A stretch of 64,000 nt of DNA from Tsuneonella flava (lineage in GTDB: Bacteria > Pseudomonadota > Alphaproteobacteria > Sphingomonadales > Sphingomonadaceae). Numbering within the stretch: the first letter of the stretch is position 1; each line of letters begins with the position of its first letter. The notes beneath the pieces are model-generated. The model was not told the DNA's origin. It saw nothing but the letters and a program-made list of their open reading frames with translations, and did no database searches. Of this stretch, positions 19,107 through 28,277 are shown in pieces. The stretch covers positions 310,001 through 374,000 of the forward strand of contig NZ_PHSO01000001.1 of the NCBI RefSeq assembly GCF_002870965.1. The letters run 5' to 3'. A program made the translations under genes and the position numbers.

Positions 19107-20572
19107 CCGACACGGTGCAATCCACTCCGCCGCGCAAAGGCGGTCCGCGCGATCTGACCAGCGGGCCGGTGCTGAAAACGCTGATCGCGTTCAGCTTGCC
19201 GACGCTGGCGGCCAACCTGCTGCAATCGCTGAACGGGACAGTCAATTCGATCTGGGTCGGGCGGCTGATCGGCAATGCCGCGCTGGCGGCAACCGCCAAT
19301 GCCAATATCGTGATGTTCCTTGCCTTTGCCGCGATCTTCGGGCTGGGCATGGCTGCTACGGTCAAGATGGGGCAGGCGTTCGGCGCGCGGCAAGTCGATG
19401 CCGCACGGCGCACGTTCGGCACGGCAGTCGGGCTGTGTCTTGCACTGGCGCTGATGGTCGCAGTGCTCGGCTGGATTTTGGCACCTGCTCTGCTCGATCT
19501 GCTCGGCACACCGGGCGATGCCTACGATCTGACGCTGACGTATCTCAGGATCATCTTCGTTGCGATCCCCGGCGGGATGCTGTCGGTGATGATCGCAATG
19601 GGCCTGCGCGGAGCGGGCGATGCGAAAACGCCGTTCCTGTTCATGGGCCTGTCGGTAGTGCTCGACATCGCACTCAACCCGCTGCTGATCGCAGGGGTCG
19701 GTCCGATCCCGGCGATGGGCATTGCCGGTTCCGCCACGGCAACGGCAATTGCCGGCTACGTCTCGCTGTTCGCGCTTATCGCATGGCTATATGCGAAAGA
19801 CCTGCCGCTGCGGCTGCGCGGGGCAGAGCTGGTGTATCTCATCCCGCGCCGGGAAGAGCTTGGCTATATCGTCACCAAAGGGGTGCCGATGGGGGCGCAG
19901 ATGCTGCTCATCTCATCGGCAGGCATTGTCATGGTCGGGCTGGTCAACCGCGAAGGGCTGATCGCCACAGCTGCCTATGGCGCGTCGCTGCAATTGTGGA
20001 CTTATCTCCAGATGCCCGCGATGGCGATCAGCGCCGCAGCCAGCGCGATGGCAGCGCAAGCCATTGGCGCAGGGCTGACAGAAGTGCGGCTGGATCAGAT
20101 CAGCCGCGCGGGGATCGTCACCAATCTGGTGCTGACCGGGGTGCTGACTGCGCTGCTGCTGCAGTTCGACCGGGCCGCACTTGTGCTGTTCCTCGGGCCG
20201 GATAGCCCTGCGGTGCCGCTGGCCCGCCATATCCAGTTCCTCGCCAGCTGGAGCTTCATCCTGTTCGGAGTAACGATCGTGCTGTTCGGCACGATGCGCG
20301 CAGGCGGCGTGGTATGGACGCCGCTGGTGATCCTTGGTCTGGCGATGTTCCCGGTGCGGCTGGGCTTTATCGAGATCATGCGGCCCACGCTGGGGCAGGA
20401 TGCGATCTGGATCGCCTTCCCGGTCGGATCGCTGGTGACGGTGCTGCTGGCCGCACTCGCCTACACCCGCCCCGGCTGGCGCAGCAAAGCCCGCGCGATC
20501 AGCCCGCAGGAAGCAGCCGAAGAAGTGCAGGCCGATGGCGAACCGGTGGGGCGCTTTGTCCCCGACATCTGA
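19103..20572 (+). CDS. MATE-family multidrug/cation efflux transporter
   Basis: 489 residues with twelve hydrophobic segments in two related halves, typical of MATE (NorM/DinF type) exporters that drive drugs out against Na+ or H+. GPVLKTLIAFSLPTLAANLLQSLNGTVNSIWVGRLIG and the repeat-half VTKGVPMGAQMLLISSAGIVMVGLVNREG carry the family pattern. The in-frame sequence before ATG 19103 is a queE shadow. The stop lies 15 bases before a small inserted element; the next gene converges. Confidence 0.92.
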   Translation: MTDTVQSTPPRKGGPRDLTSGPVLKTLIAFSLPTLAANLLQSLNGTVNSIWVGRLIGNAALAATANANIVMFLAFAAIFGLGMAATVKMGQAFGARQVDAARRTFGTAVGLCLALALMVAVLGWILAPALLDLLGTPGDAYDLTLTYLRIIFVAIPGGMLSVMIAMGLRGAGDAKTPFLFMGLSVVLDIALNPLLIAGVGPIPAMGIAGSATATAIAGYVSLFALIAWLYAKDLPLRLRGAELVYLIPRREELGYIVTKGVPMGAQMLLISSAGIVMVGLVNREGLIATAAYGASLQLWTYLQMPAMAISAAASAMAAQAIGAGLTEVRLDQISRAGIVTNLVLTGVLTALLLQFDRAALVLFLGPDSPAVPLARHIQFLASWSFILFGVTIVLFGTMRAGGVVWTPLVILGLAMFPVRLGFIEIMRPTLGQDAIWIAFPVGSLVTVLLAALAYTRPGWRSKARAISPQEAAEEVQADGEPVGRFVPDI

Positions 20573-20587
20573 CGGCTGCGCGGCTTA

Positions 20588-20851
20588 GGCTCAGGACCCA
20601 TCACTGGTGCCATTGAGGTTTGAAGCAAAATGGCTCAGCGCAAGGAGAAAGGGCGCAGGAATATGTCAATATTTCAAGACCTTTCGACGCAGCGATGGGC
20701 CATTTTGGTCAAATCCCTGCGGGATGTCCAGATGGCTTCCATCTCAGGCCAAACCGCCCTTGGAAAGGCATATAGCCTTCCCGGCAGGCTGTTTGGCGCG
20801 ATATGTTCGCCATTTGGACGCCTCAACGGCGCCAGTGATGGGTCCTGAGCC
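20588..20851. mobile_element. 264-bp MITE-like element with terminal inverted repeats and TA duplication
   Basis: Both ends begin GGCTCAGGACCCATCACTGG; the inverted repeats continue imperfectly through GCCRTTGAGG and AATGGC for about 45 bases. The dinucleotide TA is present directly outside each end (20586-20587 and 20852-20853), as expected for a TA target duplication. Inside is a 72-codon ORF (20630-20848) with no recognisable transposase motif. The right end supplies the G of the TAG stop codon of the HerA-like gene. Probably a non-autonomous relative of an IS630/Tc1-type or similar element; the parent family is not established. Confidence 0.85.
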
Positions 20852-22527
20852 TAGCCGCCCTGCGAACGCCAGCGCTGGACGATACGGTGAACCCGCTCCT
20901 CCTCGCCGCCGGACTGGCGCCACAGATCGACGAAACTGGGGTCTTCCGACGCGGGGCGCTTGGCCTCTTCCAGATTGTCGAACGACACGCGAACTGGGAT
21001 CGCCACACCTTCGCCGCACACAATGCATTCGCGGTTCCGCAGCGCCGGGATCGAATCGAGAAAACCGCGCGCCCCTTCGGGCATCGCCGCCTTCACGAAC
21101 GACTGGTCGCGCTCGTTGTTCAGGCGCATCGCGATGATCGTGCCGCACTGCGACAGCACCCCTTCGGCAAGGTCGCTTGGCCGCTGCGTGATAAGGCCCA
21201 GGCTGATGCCGTATTTGCGCCCTTCCTTGGCAATGCGGCTGAGAATGCGGCCGACACTGGAATCGTCGGCATGTTTCTCGCTCGGCACGTATCGGTGGGC
21301 CTCTTCGCAAACCAGCAGGATCGGGCGCGTCTTCTCATCCCGGCCCCAGATGGCAAAGTCGAACACCAGACGGCTCAACACCGCAACCACAGTGCTGGTG
21401 ATGTCGGACGGAACGCCCGACACGTCGATGATCGAAATCGGCCTGCCGTCGCCCGGCATACGGAAGATGCGGCACAGGAAATCGGCCATCGTATCGCCCA
21501 CCAGCATGCCGGAGAACATGAACTGGTAACGCGGATCGGCCTTCAGCTCGTCGAGCTTGGTCTTCAGCCGCATATAGGGTGCGGTGTTGGTCGATTTGTC
21601 GAGCTTGCCCATCTCGTTCTGGATCTCGTTCGAGAGGTCCGAGAGGAGATAGGGGATCGGGCTGTCGACCGTGATCTTGCCCATGCTTTCCGCCAGCCGG
21701 TTCTTCGACCGGGCGCGCAGCAGGCATTTGGCGAGAATATCGGCATCGACCTGCCGGTCATTGCCCGTGCGGGTCAGCAGAACTTCGCAGTGCTCTTCGA
21801 AGTTCATCAGCCAGTACGGCATCTGCAGGTTGCTGACGTCGAGAACCATCCCGTTGTTTCTGAACGCAGCGGCATATTCGCCGTGAGGGTCCACCATTAC
21901 GATATGCCCTTCCGGCGCCGCTTCGCAAATACGGTGCAAAATCAGCGCGGCGCTGGTCGATTTGCCGGTGCCGGTCGAACCGAGCAGCGCGAAATGCTTG
22001 CCCAGCATGGCATCGACATACAGCCCGGCGCGGATATCGCGGGTGGGATAAACAGTGCCGATCGGGATCGAAGTGCGACCGTCCGACGCGTAAATCTGGC
22101 GCAAGTCGGCAGTCGTTGTCGGATAGACGTATGCACCCGATATCGGGTAGCGGGTAACGCCGCGGCGGAATGCGTGAATCCGCCCCGTCAGCTTCTCTTC
22201 CAGCCCTTCGCCCAGAAAATCGACATCGGCGATGATCCCGCCGTTCTGCCGCCGATCCTGCTTCTGATTGCGAACGCTGGCGAGCAGCCATGCATTGCCG
22301 ACCCGAATCTTGACCTGATTGCCGACTTGTCCGGCCAATGCCACCGAAGGATCTTCATCCTTCATGCATTCGTTCAAACGCTGGAGATCGAGCGCGATCT
22401 GCGACCCGGCCCCCGCAACGTCCAGCAAAACGCCAATCGGCTGCGAGGCATTGTCTTCGCCATCGCCCAGAAGATGATCGGTAGAGGCCGCCTGTTCGCG
22501 AAGCCCCGGTGCACTCATGTCGGTCAT
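20851..22527 (-). CDS. HerA-like hexameric DNA-translocating ATPase
   Basis: 558 residues. An N-terminal beta-barrel-type HAS domain (about 20-150) is followed by an FtsK/HerA ATPase core with Walker A GSTGTGKST (about 183-191), Walker B RPILLVCEEAHRYVP and the QRPSDLAEGVLSQCGTIIAMRL sensor region. Such proteins pump DNA, in archaea together with the nuclease NurA; no NurA-like gene is nearby. ATG 22527 has AGG at the right distance; the TTG at 22545 is an alternative. The stop codon TAG is formed by the TA target site plus the first G of the inserted element; without the insert it would be TAA at the same place. Confidence 0.9.
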   Translation of the reverse strand: MTDMSAPGLREQAASTDHLLGDGEDNASQPIGVLLDVAGAGSQIALDLQRLNECMKDEDPSVALAGQVGNQVKIRVGNAWLLASVRNQKQDRRQNGGIIADVDFLGEGLEEKLTGRIHAFRRGVTRYPISGAYVYPTTTADLRQIYASDGRTSIPIGTVYPTRDIRAGLYVDAMLGKHFALLGSTGTGKSTSAALILHRICEAAPEGHIVMVDPHGEYAAAFRNNGMVLDVSNLQMPYWLMNFEEHCEVLLTRTGNDRQVDADILAKCLLRARSKNRLAESMGKITVDSPIPYLLSDLSNEIQNEMGKLDKSTNTAPYMRLKTKLDELKADPRYQFMFSGMLVGDTMADFLCRIFRMPGDGRPISIIDVSGVPSDITSTVVAVLSRLVFDFAIWGRDEKTRPILLVCEEAHRYVPSEKHADDSSVGRILSRIAKEGRKYGISLGLITQRPSDLAEGVLSQCGTIIAMRLNNERDQSFVKAAMPEGARGFLDSIPALRNRECIVCGEGVAIPVRVSFDNLEEAKRPASEDPSFVDLWRQSGGEEERVHRIVQRWRSQGG

Positions 22528-22623
22528 TCTCGAACCTGTCCCCAATTGGTTCCCCCGACGCGTATCTAGAGGAGACAGGGTTAAGATGCGGTCAACGCCG
22601 GTCAGGCTGCCGCTGAGGCGGCA

Positions 22624-23379
22624 TCAGCCCATCGCGAACAACCGGCCTGCGATCCAGCCCATCGCGGTGGAGAGAGCAACCGCCAGCAGCCCGTACCAGA
22701 ACGACCATATCTGGGCGAACACCTCGATAAACCGTTCGAAGCCCACTTTCCGCACATCGACTTTCGCGATAGCGGACGAGACGACACGACCATCGGAAAT
22801 AGCAAAGGTTTCTGCGGTATATGTCCCGGTTTGCACGCTGGAAGGCAGCGCGATGCGCGCCTGATACAGCACCCCTCCGCTCAGCTTCACACCGTGCATG
22901 TCTTCCTTGTAGAGACCCTTACGACGCTTCAGATCGACCAGACCGCTGGTGAAGCGAACCTGCTCTTCCGGGTTGATCGTACCCGATGGGGATAGCTGGA
23001 TGTAATCGTTACCAAGCTCGTAAATCGCTGCGGTACGATCATCGACGATATCCTTCACCGGGCGGGAGGCAGCGACCGCGAAGAACGACGGGGCAGAGCG
23101 GAAATCGGTGCTGTCGGCGTTGACCCAGATGCCGCCGATCCGGCTCTTCTCGCGAATACGCACCGCTTCGGTCGGCCCCTTGAGCACCACGACGATATCG
23201 TATCCCCGTGCCGCCCGTGTCCCTGCCGGGTCGAGCACTGCGCCGAACAGCAGCAGATTGGTGCCGGTGAACCCCTGCTGCACCTGAATTTCGTGCTGGC
23301 TCACTTCCGGCACCAGTATCGGTTCGCGTGCCGCAGTCAGCATCAGCAATGCCGCGAACAGGAAGCCGATGCGGATCAC
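22624..23379 (-). CDS. TIGR02186-family membrane protein
   Basis: 251 residues: signal peptide or anchor at the N-terminus, an extracytoplasmic domain of about 190 residues, and a C-terminal membrane span (IWSFWYGLLAVALSTAMGWIAGRLF). The text LVPEVSQHEIQVQQGFTGTNLLLFGAV and DIVVVLKGP are typical of the alphaproteobacterial TIGR02186 family, of unknown function. It starts with GTG overlapping the stop of the TauE/SafE gene (GTGA), a pairing often seen and suggesting a joint role in sulfite or sulfonate export. Confidence 0.85.
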   Translation of the reverse strand: MIRIGFLFAALLMLTAAREPILVPEVSQHEIQVQQGFTGTNLLLFGAVLDPAGTRAARGYDIVVVLKGPTEAVRIREKSRIGGIWVNADSTDFRSAPSFFAVAASRPVKDIVDDRTAAIYELGNDYIQLSPSGTINPEEQVRFTSGLVDLKRRKGLYKEDMHGVKLSGGVLYQARIALPSSVQTGTYTAETFAISDGRVVSSAIAKVDVRKVGFERFIEVFAQIWSFWYGLLAVALSTAMGWIAGRLFAMG

Positions 23380-24293
23380 AGCGGGATCACCGTGAATATC
23401 TCATCCGGTCGCACGCTCAGACCATAGAGCATTCGCAAGGCGATCAGCAGCACGATGGCGGCGAGGATGAAACGCAGCGATTCAGGCTTGGCCTTCTGCG
23501 CCAGCATCGAGCCGAGTTGAGCGCCCGACACCGAACCAAGCAACAGCAGGGCGGCAAGTACGATATCGACCGCCTTCGTCGTCAACGCGTGCATCATGGT
23601 CGATACCATCGTCACGAACATGACGTTGAACAGGCTGGTGCCGACCACAACACCCGCGCTCATCCCCAGAATGTAGAGCATCGCCGGCACGAGGATGAAG
23701 CCGCCGCCCACCCCCATCAGCATCGTCAGAATGCCGACGAACATGCCCAGCAGCAACGGCGCCAGCGGCGAGATATACAGACCCGAGCGATAGAACCGCC
23801 AGCGCAGTGGCAAGCTGGCAACCAGTGGGTGATGCCGCCGCTTGGCCGCGCGCGGACGCCCTTCGCCAGAGCGGTTGGCCTTGATTGCGCCCCATGATTC
23901 CTTGGCCATCAGCGTGCCGATCGTGCCCAGCAGGACGACATAGAGAATATTGATCGCAGTATCGATCTGGCCAACGGATTCGAGGAAGTTGAACAGCAAG
24001 GCCCCCAGCCCGGTGCCAAGGACACCGCCAACCACGGTGACACCGCCCATCTGGTAATCGACACCGCCCCGGCGGCTATGCGCGATAACCCCCGAAACGC
24101 TGGCCCCGGTCACCTGTGTCGTAGCGGAAGCGGCCGCGACAGTGGGGGGAATGCCGTAGAAGATCATCAGCGGCGTCGTCAGGAAACCGCCGCCCACTCC
24201 GAACAGGCCCGACAGAACGCCCGTAAGCGCGCCGAGCAGGACGATAACCAGCCCGTTGACCGACAGGTTCGCGATCGGGAGGTATACGTCCAT
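23376..24293 (-). CDS. TauE/SafE-family anion exporter
   Basis: 305 residues with about eight membrane helices. The duplicated family motif GLFGVGGGFLTTPLM (about 30-44) and MGVGGGFILVPAM (about 195-207) is clear. Family members export sulfite, sulfoacetate or related organosulfur anions. It is the first gene of a pair with the TIGR02186 gene; the HerA-like gene follows 96 bases later and is probably separate. Confidence 0.9.
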   Translation of the reverse strand: MDVYLPIANLSVNGLVIVLLGALTGVLSGLFGVGGGFLTTPLMIFYGIPPTVAAASATTQVTGASVSGVIAHSRRGGVDYQMGGVTVVGGVLGTGLGALLFNFLESVGQIDTAINILYVVLLGTIGTLMAKESWGAIKANRSGEGRPRAAKRRHHPLVASLPLRWRFYRSGLYISPLAPLLLGMFVGILTMLMGVGGGFILVPAMLYILGMSAGVVVGTSLFNVMFVTMVSTMMHALTTKAVDIVLAALLLLGSVSGAQLGSMLAQKAKPESLRFILAAIVLLIALRMLYGLSVRPDEIFTVIPL

Positions 24294-24339
24294 AGCGAAT
24301 CCCTAGTCGCATGGTGCGACGGTTGGAAGTGCCGTGTGA

Positions 24340-25476
24340 TCAGAAACCCGCAGAAAGCGTTACGGCAACGCCATCTGGCGGGTCTGCGTCACCTGCCAGT
24401 TTAAAACGGTAGTCCAATGCCAGACGCAAGGGAACCGGCCCGGTATCCCAGTTCACAGCCACCGATGGACCGATATCGAGCCGCCCCGCACCGCGCTGCA
24501 CCCCGCCCGATACACCGCCCCCAACGAACAGGCGCGCAGTGGATGTAGTGATCGCTTCGCGTTCGGCCCGCAAATGGCCATCGATAAACGCCGTGGCGTA
24601 CCCTCCCCCTACGTAGCCCGACTGGAGATAGCCCGTTGCCGTTCCGCCGAGCGGAAGTTGTGTCGCGGGCAATTCCGCAACAACGGCGAGAGCCGGGCGT
24701 ACCTCGGTTTGGCCGCCCTGATCGAATACGCGCATTTCGGCCTGTATCTGCAAGGGCACGTCGGGCAGCGGCTTCCCCCCGATGCCGATCGCCAGCTCGC
24801 TCTGGCGCGGCTGATCGGGGGTGGCGGTCAGCCGGGTATAGAGAAATGGCCGATGGTCGTCGCGCGATAGCGCACGGCGCAGCACGATCCCGACCTGGCT
24901 GCCTCCATACGTCGACGGACGGTTGCCGCCGGACGCGAACCGTCGCGACGACGCGGTCGGGCGATAGAAAACCCAGCTATCGATTCGCCAGAGCGGCACT
25001 TGCGCCGCTCGGTGCGCGGGCTGCGTTGCATGAGAGGTCCGGGCCGCTGGTGAAACACGCTGCTGCTGCCGCAAAGTCGCCGCGCGCTGCTGGCGATGTG
25101 GAGAACAGGCCGGACATAAGGCCGGTGCAGTGCCGACAGCGACGGGGGGCGTATCGGGCGCAATGCGCCCCCGCACCGCCATCGGTCTTGTGGTTGCCCG
25201 CCATTTCGATCCGATGGCCACGCGCCTGTTCGGTGGCGCCATTCTCTCAGGGCTGCCGACAGGACTGCCAATCGGGGATACCATCACGAAGGGGATGTCA
25301 TCTGGCACGCGGGGGATTGGCGGCTGGGCATATGGCACCGATCCGGCGGGCAGATGTGCTTCATCGGTCGGCCAGTTCCACACGACAAGACGAATGGAGA
25401 TCCACACCGCCAGCAACCCGGCAAAGGCGACGATCGGCCTGCCGCGTCGCTGCGGCACGCGCCGCGATCCCGTCAT
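24340..25476 (-). CDS. NfrA-like outer-membrane barrel protein (short form)
   Basis: 378 residues. A basic N-terminus and one hydrophobic segment (about 14-34) precede a Pro/Arg-rich linker (to about residue 170) and a C-terminal region of about 200 residues with alternating beta-strand pattern ending in LRLALDYRFKLAGDADPPDGVAVTLSAGF, ending in Phe like an outer-membrane barrel. Its tail resembles the C-terminal domain of the phage N4 adsorption protein NfrA, though the whole is far shorter than E. coli NfrA. ATG 25476 overlaps the stop of the NfrB-like gene (ATGA), which supports the assignment. It may be an exporter or anchor for the glycan made by that gene. Confidence 0.6.
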   Translation of the reverse strand: MTGSRRVPQRRGRPIVAFAGLLAVWISIRLVVWNWPTDEAHLPAGSVPYAQPPIPRVPDDIPFVMVSPIGSPVGSPERMAPPNRRVAIGSKWRATTRPMAVRGRIAPDTPPVAVGTAPALCPACSPHRQQRAATLRQQQRVSPAARTSHATQPAHRAAQVPLWRIDSWVFYRPTASSRRFASGGNRPSTYGGSQVGIVLRRALSRDDHRPFLYTRLTATPDQPRQSELAIGIGGKPLPDVPLQIQAEMRVFDQGGQTEVRPALAVVAELPATQLPLGGTATGYLQSGYVGGGYATAFIDGHLRAEREAITTSTARLFVGGGVSGGVQRGAGRLDIGPSVAVNWDTGPVPLRLALDYRFKLAGDADPPDGVAVTLSAGF

Positions 25477-26873
25477 GCCGTGGCCCTGGCATCGGGCATA
25501 TCCGGGTGAACCCGATGGCTGGTCTTGTCCCAGCGCGGCGCATGTCCGCGTAAAGTCCGCAGATAGCTCCACAGAGCGCGTCGCCCGGCCATAATGGCGA
25601 TAATGTTCGCCACCGGGATACGCAGCAATGCGCGCCCCCCTTCTGCCAGACCATATTCATGTGCAGTGAAGCCGAAGCGGAAAATGGCCCGCCAGATCAC
25701 CCCGAACAGCATCAGCCAGAGGAACGCGCGCATCGCTGGAGAAGGCAACGTGGCTTCCGGCGGCCAGTTCACACCCACCAGCCCAAGAGCCAGCACCACT
25801 CCGTTCCATACGATTGTCAGATAGGCCAGTACCAGCGCCAGCGCCGCCAGCGGCCCGCGCCGGTCACGCATCCGCATCCACATATCCAGCATGGTCCGGC
25901 CCCAACCAAGCCGATCCCACGACTGGAAGGATATCCCCTGAATCCAGCGGGCCTTCTGGCGCACGGCCATGTCCAGACAGCTGGGAAAGGCAGCACGTGT
26001 CGCCACCAGTCGGCCATCCGGCGTACGGCACCGCAAAAACCGGCTACGCCCGCCCAGAGCGGCAATTTCGAGGCCAAGTGCATAGTCTTCGGTAAGGCTA
26101 TCATCATCGAACGGACCATCCATTCCGCGCCGGGCAGAAAGCCTGCCCAGCATTGGCCGGGCGATGGCACAGCCGACCCCCGCCGTTGGAATGCCTGCCC
26201 CGATCGCATCGCGCACCAACATCGTCTTGGTATGCGCTTCGGCAAATTCCTCGCAGTAATGCGAACCGATCCAGCGTGAATCGGGCAGTGCAGCGGGGAT
26301 CACCGGCAATTGCACCAGCGTGCATGTATCCATCGCCCGATCGAACACGCCCATAGCGGCCCGATCCACCATATCTTCGGCATCGTGGACCACCACCATG
26401 CGGAACGACACGCCCGATCGCCGTTCGTCGTCGCACAGCGCACGATAGAGGCGATTAAGGCAATCGGCCTTTGTCGTGGGCCCGGTATGATCGGTCATCA
26501 CCAGCCGGATACGCGGATCACACGCTGCAACCTGCATCACTGCATCGATAGTGGCCGGATCGTTCGGGTAACATCCGACATAAATAGTCAGTGCATCGTG
26601 GCCCCATTGTTGCGTCATATGGCGCAAGGTGGGCCCGATTACCCGGCTTTCCCGCCATGCAGCAACGAATACTGCGGCCTTTCCCGACAAACTCTCATCG
26701 AACCGATCGGATACCCTTATTGCGCGGGATTGCCCTCGCCTCTTCATAACAAGACGAAACCATATTAAATCTATTATGAGTTCGTCAATAAAACCCAAAA
26801 CAAATATTATAATGGACAACACTGATAATTCATATATAAAAAAGCATACAACAGAAATTAATGAATTAAACAT
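25473..26873 (-). CDS. NfrB-like family 2 glycosyltransferase
   Basis: 466 residues. Two N-terminal membrane segments (about 5-42), a GT2 catalytic domain with DAED (164-167), TED (261-263) and QKARW (306-310), then four to five further spans. The order and the segments VGCYPNDP, GPTTKADCLN, HDAED, AGVGCAIARP, TEDYALG, RQKARWIQGI and RWDKTSH follow E. coli NfrB. The MshEN-type c-di-GMP-binding C-terminal domain of NfrB is absent: the protein stops 20 residues after RWDKTSH. In E. coli NfrAB makes an amino-sugar surface glycan used by phage N4. The first 40 codons and the upstream 100 bases are markedly AT-rich compared with the rest. Confidence 0.85.
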   Translation of the reverse strand: MFNSLISVVCFFIYELSVLSIIIFVLGFIDELIIDLIWFRLVMKRRGQSRAIRVSDRFDESLSGKAAVFVAAWRESRVIGPTLRHMTQQWGHDALTIYVGCYPNDPATIDAVMQVAACDPRIRLVMTDHTGPTTKADCLNRLYRALCDDERRSGVSFRMVVVHDAEDMVDRAAMGVFDRAMDTCTLVQLPVIPAALPDSRWIGSHYCEEFAEAHTKTMLVRDAIGAGIPTAGVGCAIARPMLGRLSARRGMDGPFDDDSLTEDYALGLEIAALGGRSRFLRCRTPDGRLVATRAAFPSCLDMAVRQKARWIQGISFQSWDRLGWGRTMLDMWMRMRDRRGPLAALALVLAYLTIVWNGVVLALGLVGVNWPPEATLPSPAMRAFLWLMLFGVIWRAIFRFGFTAHEYGLAEGGRALLRIPVANIIAIMAGRRALWSYLRTLRGHAPRWDKTSHRVHPDMPDARATA

Positions 26874-26968
26874 TTCTTATTTATCATTTAGGCGAATCAT
26901 TACTTATCCATCTAAAGGCGCAAGCTTCCGCTTGCAACGAATGATACAGTTCTCCAAAGACAGCATTC

Positions 26969-28201
26969 ATGTCCAAACATCGCAGCCCGCTCGCCGCCGT
27001 TGTCGCCCCGGTAAAGGCCATCACCGTTGCCCCGGTGAAAGCCCTGTTTGTGTCCGATGCTCGCGAAGGCATCCTGCTGATTTTGGTGGCAATTGCCGCG
27101 ATAATCATCGCCAATTCGCCGCTGGCCCATGCCTATCACGCGCTGTTCCATGCGACGCTGCCATTCACGCCGGTGCCCAAGCTGGATAATTTGCACCTGT
27201 GGATCAACGACGGTCTGATGGCGGTGTTCTTCTTCGTCGTCGGGCTGGAGGTGAAGCGCGAGCTGGTCGAAGGCGATCTGTCGAATCCAATGGCCCGCCG
27301 CCTGCCCGTGCTGGCCGCTGCAGCCGGCATGGCAATCCCGGCCCTGATTTACATACTCGTCGCCGGTGATGATCCCGTTCTCGCGCGGGGCTGGGCCATC
27401 CCGGCGGCAACGGATATCGCGTTCGCGATGGGCATCGTCGGCCTGCTGGGCAACAGAGTGCCGCAATCGCTGCGCCTGTTCCTGCTCACGGTCGCGATTG
27501 TCGACGATATCGGCGCAGTGGCCATCATCGCCTTGTTCTACACCGCACAGGTCAAGACCATGTGGCTGATTGCTTCGGTCGCTGTCGTGGCGATCCTGGC
27601 GGTGATGAACATGCGCCGGGTCGATAACCTGATGGTATATGCGCTGGCAGCGATCGTGCTGTGGGTCTGTGTGCTCAATTCCGGCGTCCACGCCACCATC
27701 GCCGGGGTTGTTGCCGCACTGATGATCCCGATGCGTAATCGCAAAGGCAACCCGCTGCTGGTCAAGGCCGAACATGGGCTGGCCCCTTGGAACGCCTATC
27801 TCGTGGTTCCCCTGTTCGGTTTCGCGAACGCCGGGGTCGATCTGCGCGGAATTGGGCTGGACGGCTTCTTCGCGCCGCTGCCGCTGGCCATTGCCGGCGG
27901 GCTGGTTCTGGGCAAGCAGGCCGGTATCCTTAGCGCGATACTCGGCGCCAAGTGGCTCGGCATTGCCAAGCCACCGGCGGGTGGAACATGGATGCACATC
28001 TGGGGTGTGGCCGCATTATGCGGGATCGGCTTCACGATGAGCCTGTTTATCGGCACGATGGCATTCGCCAACAACAACGAATTGTTCGAGCAGGCGAAAC
28101 TGGGCGTGCTGACGGGCACGTTGATATCGGTCGCAATTGGTTACACCCTCCTGCGTCTGGCGCCACAGGTCGATGCCAATGAGGGCGCGAGCAAAGACTG
28201 A
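26969..28201 (+). CDS. nhaA: Na+/H+ antiporter NhaA
   Basis: 410 residues with twelve predicted helices. GLEVKRELVEGDL, ATDIAFAMGI and the paired aspartates in VAIVDDIGAVAII (about 178-179, equivalent to Asp163/Asp164 of E. coli) identify NhaA, which expels sodium in exchange for protons and helps at alkaline pH or high salt. The N-terminus carries about 30 extra residues (MSKHRSPLAAVVAPVKAITVAPVKALF) with a repeated APVKA unit. The gene is divergent from the NfrB-like gene across 95 AT-rich bases that must hold both promoters. Confidence 0.95.
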   Translation: MSKHRSPLAAVVAPVKAITVAPVKALFVSDAREGILLILVAIAAIIIANSPLAHAYHALFHATLPFTPVPKLDNLHLWINDGLMAVFFFVVGLEVKRELVEGDLSNPMARRLPVLAAAAGMAIPALIYILVAGDDPVLARGWAIPAATDIAFAMGIVGLLGNRVPQSLRLFLLTVAIVDDIGAVAIIALFYTAQVKTMWLIASVAVVAILAVMNMRRVDNLMVYALAAIVLWVCVLNSGVHATIAGVVAALMIPMRNRKGNPLLVKAEHGLAPWNAYLVVPLFGFANAGVDLRGIGLDGFFAPLPLAIAGGLVLGKQAGILSAILGAKWLGIAKPPAGGTWMHIWGVAALCGIGFTMSLFIGTMAFANNNELFEQAKLGVLTGTLISVAIGYTLLRLAPQVDANEGASKD

Positions 28202-28235
28202 CCGCCTCGGCGGGTTCTCCCTCCACCCTGAGGCC

Positions 28236-28277
28236 CGCCCCTGAGTGCTCGCCCCTGAGTGCTCGCCCCTGACCTCA
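28236..28277 (+). repeat. 14-bp tandem repeat, three units
   Basis: CGCCCCTGAGTGCT is repeated exactly twice (28236-28263), followed by a third unit CGCCCCTGACCTCA that diverges at its end. A related CCCTGAGTGCCCTG follows at once. It may form hairpins and lies directly behind nhaA. Confidence 0.7.

Noticed and set aside
20630-20848. 72-codon ORF inside the 264-bp element as a transposase
   Set aside because: Too short, no DDE or HTH motif, and it runs through both inverted ends.
28236-28277. Tandem repeat as a CRISPR array or replication iterons
   Set aside because: Only three 14-bp units without spacers, no cas or rep genes in the window.
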